DNA of 64,000 nucleotides, from positions 2,480,001 through 2,544,000 of the forward strand of contig NC_092358.1 of NCBI RefSeq assembly GCF_030848805.1, read 5' to 3'. The notes under the pieces are model-generated. The model made no database searches and had not been told where the DNA came from. It worked only from the letters and a program-made list of their open reading frames with translations. The DNA comes from Temnothorax longispinosus. Its lineage: Eukaryota; Arthropoda; Insecta; Hymenoptera; Formicidae. Positions 58,078-64,000 of this stretch are shown piece after piece (within the stretch, counting starts at the first letter, position 1; each line of letters begins with the position of its first letter). A program made the translations under genes and the position numbers.

Positions 58078-60728
58078 TTAAACGATATCTTGGCCATTTT
58101 CGACCTGGCAGCCGCGGTTGTCTTTTTCCCTTTGGGACGAATCGTCATCGTCACGATGCGCTTCTTTCCTCTTGCCATCGTCTCCAGTATTCCCGGAATT
58201 TTCACTCTTATTCGTCGAATTCGCGGAATGCGACTTGTTCAATAGAGAGCTAAACTCGCCAAACTTTAAAATTTCTTCCATCATCGCAGATTGCTCCAAA
58301 TTAACCTGAAACGTTTACAGATAGCTGGTATCCGACTAGGCCATCAGAAAGAAGCTCAGTGTACATACAGTCCGTCATGAAAGAGCGCTGTCTGAAGGAG
58401 AAATTATTATTTTAAAGAAATATGAGAAAGAAACACGCAGACAAATTGCAATGCCGAACGCAATGCGGACAAACATTCTTATGTGACGGGCTGCAATTAC
58501 AAATTCTCCGATATCTCTTGCACTACCTTACGTGGTCTGCCGCGTTTGCCCTTCGTTGGTAACGAGGGGACTGTTTGGTTGCCCTTTCTCTTCGGCCATT
58601 GCAAGTGCGAATCCAGATGTTGCTTCAGCTTGTCCTGCCTAGCGAACATTCGCGGGCAGATACTGCAGGCGAAGGGTCTTTCGCCCGTGTGCACTCTTCT
58701 ATGCCTCGCTAAGTGCGACGCTCTCGTGAAAGCCAAAGTACAAAGGTCGCAGGAGAAGGGCTTGTGTTGCGCCCTTTCGGATTTGCTCAGCGTCCTTGTC
58801 TCTCTTCCCTCGTTTCCTCCTACTCTCTTCATGACGTCGTATTTCCTCTTCACACCCACCTTCGACGGTTCGTCCGAGCTTTTCGAAGTTTCCTATAAAT
58901 TAACGAACAAAATTGTTTTAAAACCTTTGTAGAAGCGATTATAAATCAAAAAGTTATTGTATTATATAAAAAAAAATATCAGAGAAAAGAACGTTACGCC
59001 TCAATATATAATCTTATATGTATACTTGTACATGTATGCATATATAAAACGCATATGGAGAGAAAGAGAATTTTGCTGTCGCGGCAAAACTGTCGCTGCG
59101 ATTGCATATTTCGCGAGAAAACGATTAAGCTTTGCTACTATAATTAGTTATTACAGCACAATCTGTTTTGTTGATAAAATAAAAAAATCTTACTTTATAA
59201 TTATATTTCTTTATATATTGCAACAAACTAATCTGTCTCGAGTAAAGCAGTTTACTGTTACGGTAAAACCATTATTGCTTCGAAATTTATTACAACCGCG
59301 TAAAATACGCTTCGTTAGCAAACTTCCTTCCGGTAGATAAGCTCGCTTACCTGATGTACGCTCGATACCGCGACATCCGTCGCGGATTCGTCGTTAAGAT
59401 TAGGCTCACACTTGACGATCCTCGAGGAATCCTCGCAGCTCGATTCTCGCGAGGAGTCTTTCGATCTCGATTCCAATGGGTCGTTGTTTCGTGTCACGCG
59501 GCCCACGGATACTCTCTTCTGCCCTTTGAATCTGGTCTCCCGCTTGTACATCGGAGGTGGTATACGCCTCTGAAAATTATTACAATAAATATATATTAGA
59601 AAGACTTTCTAAATAATTGGAACGATCCTCAGATAATATCTTTCAAAATAAGCTAAAGCGCATATCCCCCGAGCTTACAATTTGCGTTTCCGTGGATCGC
59701 GGAAGCTCGTCGAAGCTGTCCTCGTGCCCGTCGATCACCATCGGGTCGTCCTCCACTTCGATATCCTCCACTTTAATGTGGTCCTCCATCGAATCGACGG
59801 TCGAGTGCTTCGGCAGGAAAGGGATCACCGACGGCTCCTTGATGTACTCGGTGGTGTGCACTCTGGTTTCGATATGGCATCGCTGCATCCGCGTCTCGAC
59901 CCTGGTGTAGAGGTTGCGGTTGCTCTCCTGGGTTTTCTGCTCCCCGGAGAGACCGCGTATCTCCAAATCGGTGGCAGTTTTTATCAGCGAGGGAAGGTGC
60001 TCCTCCGCTACATCGATGGATCCTCTGTACATGAAGTCCAACAGGCATTCCATTTCCTCGACAGCGACACCTGAGCGATAAAAATGTACCTCAGATGCAT
60101 TTTAATCCCTTCACGCGAAAGTGTTACAAAATAATTTCCTTCAAAATAGAGGTGGGGACAAAATCTTTTTCCTTTCAATTTTTATTTTCACGCGATGTAT
60201 ACCGAGTCCATCAAAGGGAGAGAAAGAAGTAACAGGCAAGCCTGCAGAGGAGACTACATGTTTTTTTTTAATGGGACTTTACCTCTTTATGTCCGCTGGA
60301 GCGCAAGCTCTCATAAAAATCAAGAAAAAGATTTTGTCGCTATCTTGAACAGCTGTGTAAAAAAAATAGCTTGTAACACTTCTTTCTTTCTCTTTCAGAT
60401 GAAATATTTTGTTTAACAAATAAACAAAAGTTCTTGAAAGTTTCTTTCTTTAGATATCGTTTAAAACGTCATGAGTGTTTTGTCGAAGCGTCAATGTGCC
60501 ATATATACCTTTTAAAATGAGAATGGGTTGCTCTCCGTAATGTTCCTTAAAGACCCTTTCGAAGTAAGGACTACACGCTGCCAGCACCAATCTATGGGCC
60601 CTCAACATGCCACCCTGGCAAGCCAAAGTCGCGTCCGTCAAGGAGCCGCTCTTGTAAAGAGCCTCGAACAAACCCGACAGATTCGCCAGGTGATTGTTCC
60701 ACGTCAGGTTGAACGTCTTCTCGCCCAT
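58078..60728 (-). CDS. BTB zinc-finger transcription factor with AT-hook (474 aa)
   Basis: Exons 60728-60509, 60070-59679, 59569-59351, 58892-58527 and 58305-58078 total 475 codons with stop and close in phase. The start follows an acceptor near 60750, so a 5' UTR exon lies upstream. The BTB domain (FNLTWNNHLANLSGLFEALY, AHRLVLAACSPYFERVF) has the form of the insect ttk/lola/bab group. The middle is acidic (HIKVEDIEVEDDPMVIDGHE). Two C2H2 fingers follow: CDLCTLAFTRASHLARHRRVH, and after a TGERPFA linker CSICPRMFARQDKLKQHLDSH. An AT-hook (KGKRGRPRK) comes next, so DNA binding in the nucleus is expected. After the hook the transcript may splice (AAG|GTAGTG) into a charged last exon, or read on to a stop at 58499-58497 giving VVQEISENL. 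No orthologue name is claimed. Confidence 0.85.
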
Positions 60729-61276
60729 GCTTTTATCGAGTATTATCGATCTGAAATACAAAGATTTTGTATTTTAATTCACAACGCCGCGGTATAGGAC
60801 CAACTTACTTTTACACGCAAAAGAGCATGTTTTTCTATGTATGGTAAATGTGCTTTTCTCTCTTTTCTAATCAAGTACGTTAAACAAGTGGTTATGTAAA
60901 TTAGTAATTAAAGGCACGCATATATGCGTCGCGTGTGCCGGGAAATATATTCTGAAAAACTGTCAGAGCTGCACGAACCGCGTGTTCTCGAATTCTCAAT
61001 TAAACATATCTCGCGATATATCTGCATTGTCTTTTCTTTTTAATATTTAGAACAGTTGTATATCTGCACGTTTGTTTATACCGCCCCATGTTATATTTTA
61101 ACGTTAAGGCATGTTCGTTTCAGCTGAACTTCTTGCACGGTCCATCTTTCCTCTTTTTCCTTTCACGTTGGAGAGAAAAAGAGAAAAGATGAACCGTGCA
61201 AGAAATTTAGCTAAAATAAATAGGCCTTATATTTTGCATAACAACAAATTGACTCGCCCGCGTGAACTGCAATCAT

Positions 61277-61389
61277 CTACCCAGGTAGCAATTAATGTCT
61301 AAAAGACATCATAAAGACATCTTTAAGATTTCTGGCATCTTAAAAACATCTTTACGATCGTCTTTTAGACATTAATGCTACCTGGGTAG
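61277..61389. mobile_element. Palindromic MITE, ends CTACCCAGGTAGC
   Basis: CTACCCAGGTAGCAATTAAT with GTCTAAAAGAC on the left is mirrored by GTCTTTTAGACATTAATGCT with ACCTGGGTAG on the right. The ends are themselves palindromic. The centre has short repeats of AAGACATCTTTA type. About 113 bases, non-coding. Confidence 0.65.
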
Positions 61390-61533
61390 TTTGGCAGGAC
61401 GCGCGAGACGCAAAGGATGCGCGAACCGAGGAATTTAGAGAACGCGCGTCGAGATATTCCTTGAGAAGCGGTTTCCGATCGAGTGTAACTCGTAACAGGA
61501 AATATTCCGGACTATGCAGACAATTATTAATCA

Positions 61534-61557
61534 CGCGCGCGCGGGCGCGCGCGCGGA
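61534..61557. repeat. Alternating CG tract
   Basis: CGCGCGCGCGGGCGCGCGCGCG, almost purely alternating purine-pyrimidine and self-complementary; could adopt Z-DNA, but similar shorter runs are common across this window. Confidence 0.6.
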
Positions 61558-63589
61558 ATGCTAATAACGCTCTTCACGATATATCCGCGATCGTTGCGTC
61601 ATAAGTGAAATAATCTCGTCATGGGCAGCGGGGGGGTGACGCTACTCGGCGCGGCCAGACGCGCTTTTAATCGGCACGTTCCGCAGCACAATTATTCCGA
61701 TCCCGCGCGCGGTGATATTCGCCGATGTGTCACCGCGCGTCCCATATAATCGGCCGCGTGATCGCTCGTCAAACACAACGATTGGGAGACCCGTTTTCGC
61801 GTGCCCCCTCACCTCTTACAGCGAAATATTCTCTCTCTTGGTTGTTGTTCTCCGTCCGAACTGAAATCGATTCGAGTTCGTTTCTTAATTTTTCATACGA
61901 ACGCGTTCCACCACGGGGATATCGTTCTACTTGTATTCGCGCCGCGAATTTACGAGGCGGACGGACGTCGAGCCTCGAGCATCGTTGTTGGTAAACTCGC
62001 GACCGGGGGGGTATGTCGCGCGCGCGAAGAAGAGATCTCGGAAGGAGAGGGTTCTCCAAGAGAGGAGGCGGTTCTCTCTCGCGCGCGTTCTCAGGCGCGT
62101 GTATGCGTGCGTGCGCGCGTGTCGCGTGTGCGTGTATACGTGTGTAACGACTAGGCTAACAACGACGAATAGTCATGCGCAGAACGTGAACCCTCGCGTT
62201 GCCTCGATCCATAATTTTGTTGGTGGACCCCCCCACGCATTTCCAAGGGATTCCCGTTCCCCCCGTGGCCGGGAATGGGCCAAACGCGCCCTTTTTTCCC
62301 TCCATCTTTACCCCGTCGCGGGTAATATAACGCGACCGGAAGAGCCTCGCGAATGCGAAACCGACGCGAACTTCCGCGTGATTTTAATAAAGGCTCTAAA
62401 AACGTTTATTCCGAGCTTAACGACGTCTAACAATAAGACTACAGTCAACGTGACGCTACAAAAAGCTTTGAAGCGTCACGTTGACCGTAGCCTAAAAAAA
62501 TCCGGAATTAACAAGCTGGCGCTTCCGACAATTCCATTTCGCTGATTCCGTCGAGATAAGATATGCGCGTCGTTAGGAGAAAATGTAAAACGGATAAGAG
62601 ATTCGAAGAGGCCTTGAACGTCACGGGCGACGTTCTTCCGTCGGGCTCGCGTGGCGGCCCAATCCGGGGAACGATCGGCCGATTGATCGGGAGGAATAAT
62701 ATACGGGTCGAGGTGCGACGCGGGCAGAACAACGAGGGAAAACGCGCTTTGGCCGCGAAGCGAAGCGCTGTGGTAGCGCGTCACTCACGTGCGGCTTACG
62801 TATACGCGCGGATCCGCGCGACGACGGGGACGGGGAAAGGAGGGAAGGAGGAGGCGAAAAAAGCGGCGACGAGGCTCGCACGTGATCGCCCTGTCCCAGG
62901 AATGCGCGAGTCTCTCGCGCGTCCAAACGCGAAATCACCAACGGCGCGCGAAAGACGTCGGGAGTCGCGCCGGTGCCCCGGTGCCTCTTCTCTCTCTCTT
63001 TCTGCCTATCTCTCTCTCCCCCCGAGCTCTATTAATATCCGCGCCTCGACGTCGACGTCGCGCCTCCGGAACGCGCGCTCCGGCGGCAGAGGCGGTGGAG
63101 GGACACGCGACCAGGGGAGCGAGAGAGAGAGAGAGAGAGACAGATAAAGAGCAGCAGCTCTTACCTCTCTCTTTCTCTCTCTCGCTCCGTCCCGCGTCCC
63201 TGCTCCACGTCGCGCGATTTCCTCTCGGTCTCGCTATAGAGGAAGAACGCGCGCAAGAAACACCGTCGTAGCGACGGTCACCTCGCGGGTACCTGCGACC
63301 TGCGACCTCCGACGAGAAAAGCTCCAATTTCAGGGCGGACGACGGTGTCGCGGGGGATCTACCCCCTTTCTCCCCGACGTGTAGGCCTCGCGTGTCGGAG
63401 CCTCCGGCGGCGCACGGCTGGGTGGTTTCTCTGGCGATTTCCTCGGGCGGCGACGGGCGCGATGTACGTGTACACACTCGCTTTTGGAGGGGCGGGTTAC
63501 TATTCGCGTGTTAATCGCGGGATAGGAGAAAACTACTGCTCTGCGAGGGGCACGGCGCGACCGACGGCGTGACGCGACGCGTGCTGGGG

Positions 63590-63800
63590 CTCCCTCGACC
63601 GAGTTGCGACTGATATCATTTCCAGCGGGGGACTGTAGGGTCGGCGGCCAGAACCCCACCAGGGGGTCTTCGTGCAACCCCCACGCGGCGTCGTAGTAGT
63701 AGTCGTGTACATCGTCGGCATTGCCGCCGCCGCCGCTGCCGCCGTCGCCGTCGTCGTCGCCGTCGTCATCATCGTCGTGGTGTGCCGTCGGCCTCTCAAA
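63590..63800 (-). CDS. Possible coding exon of an unidentified minus-strand gene
   Basis: One minus-strand frame reads HHDDDDGDDDGDGGSGGGGN, then ADDVHDYYYDAAWGLHEDPL, then VGFWPPTLQSPAGNDISRNS. The second part is non-repetitive, with aromatic and acidic residues unlike its CpG-driven surroundings. However, no clear acceptor or donor is seen, and trinucleotide repeats occupy much of it. Weak candidate only. Confidence 0.2.
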
Positions 63801-64000
63801 ACCCCCCGCGCACGCATTTCACGCACACGCGCGCACGTGTAGCGTGCCACGGGGAGAGCGTCGTCGTCGTCGTCGTCTCTCTAACCCCCTCCTCTCTTCC
63901 CTCTCTGTCTCTTTCTCTCTCACTCGCTCTCGCCCCTCGGATTTTCCGTCTTTTTCCCCCCTTCGGCCGAGCCCCGATTTTACATCGCTCTCGTCTCTCC

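Larger units (their letters stand above)
60751..64000. other. 5' flank of the BTB-ZF gene, CpG-rich end of window
   Basis: Probably holds the untranslated 5' exon(s) of the BTB-ZF gene. It includes a palindromic MITE (61277-61389), a CGCG palindrome (61534-61557) and, from 61.6 kb, very CpG-rich DNA with (CT)n and (CGT)n tracts. Many long open frames on both strands result from this composition. Confidence 0.5.

Noticed and set aside
58483..58932. 149-codon plus-strand frame rich in Cys and Leu
   Set aside because: Antisense of the zinc-finger exon; its cysteines come from the complementary strand.
62563..63477. Long frames on both strands
   Set aside because: Low-complexity CpG and (CT)n DNA; Arg/Ser-rich translation in every phase.

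Overview
The window is nuclear DNA from an insect, most likely a hymenopteran such as an ant or a related wasp or bee. Every gene recognised is an intron-rich animal gene with good fly counterparts. The DNA is very rich in CpG, with many CGCG runs, and carries short non-autonomous DNA transposons of several superfamilies. No operon, ribosome-binding site, CRISPR array or bacterial or viral gene is seen. The species call is an inference from composition and gene content.

Layout, left to right. (1) 1-434, minus strand: first coding exon of a polyglutamine protein that runs off the left edge. (2) 8999-13420, minus: the orthologue of Drosophila kelch (BTB-BACK-Kelch, a Cullin-3 substrate adaptor) in nine coding exons. 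Its UGA stop is followed by 536 further open in-frame codons, as in the stop-codon readthrough known for fly kelch. (3) 20516-39829, plus: Pde11, a dual cAMP/cGMP phosphodiesterase with two GAF domains, built from 14 core exons. I also find three small 5' exons, not previously obvious, whose splice phases match the core and which give alternative N-termini. (4) 42173-42712, minus: a tiny two-exon protein that is almost only a PDZ domain, converging on the 3' end of Pde11. (5) 46844-52927, plus: a class C orphan receptor of the GPR158/GPR179 type (fly smog and CG31760 group) in 15 exons. (6) 58078-60728, minus: a BTB transcription factor with two C2H2 fingers and an AT-hook, with two possible C-termini.

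The exon coordinates come from reading GT-AG (and two GC-AG) splice sites by eye and checking that phases close. All of the listed exons of kelch, Pde11, the PDZ gene, the GPR158-like gene and the BTB-ZF gene add up to whole codons.

The rest is introns, UTRs and CpG-rich intergenic DNA with palindromic MITEs (piggyBac-, PIF/Harbinger- and Tc1/mariner-like and unclassified), microsatellites, a large nested hairpin at 14.28-14.90 kb, and a 5' half of tRNA-Ile(UAU) inserted between 15-bp direct repeats at 16.2 kb. The genes do not form one pathway. They are neighbouring signalling and regulatory genes (ubiquitin adaptor, cyclic-nucleotide hydrolysis, orphan GPCR, transcription factor). The most interesting signals are the kelch readthrough domain, the alternative Pde11 starts and the tRNA-half insertion.
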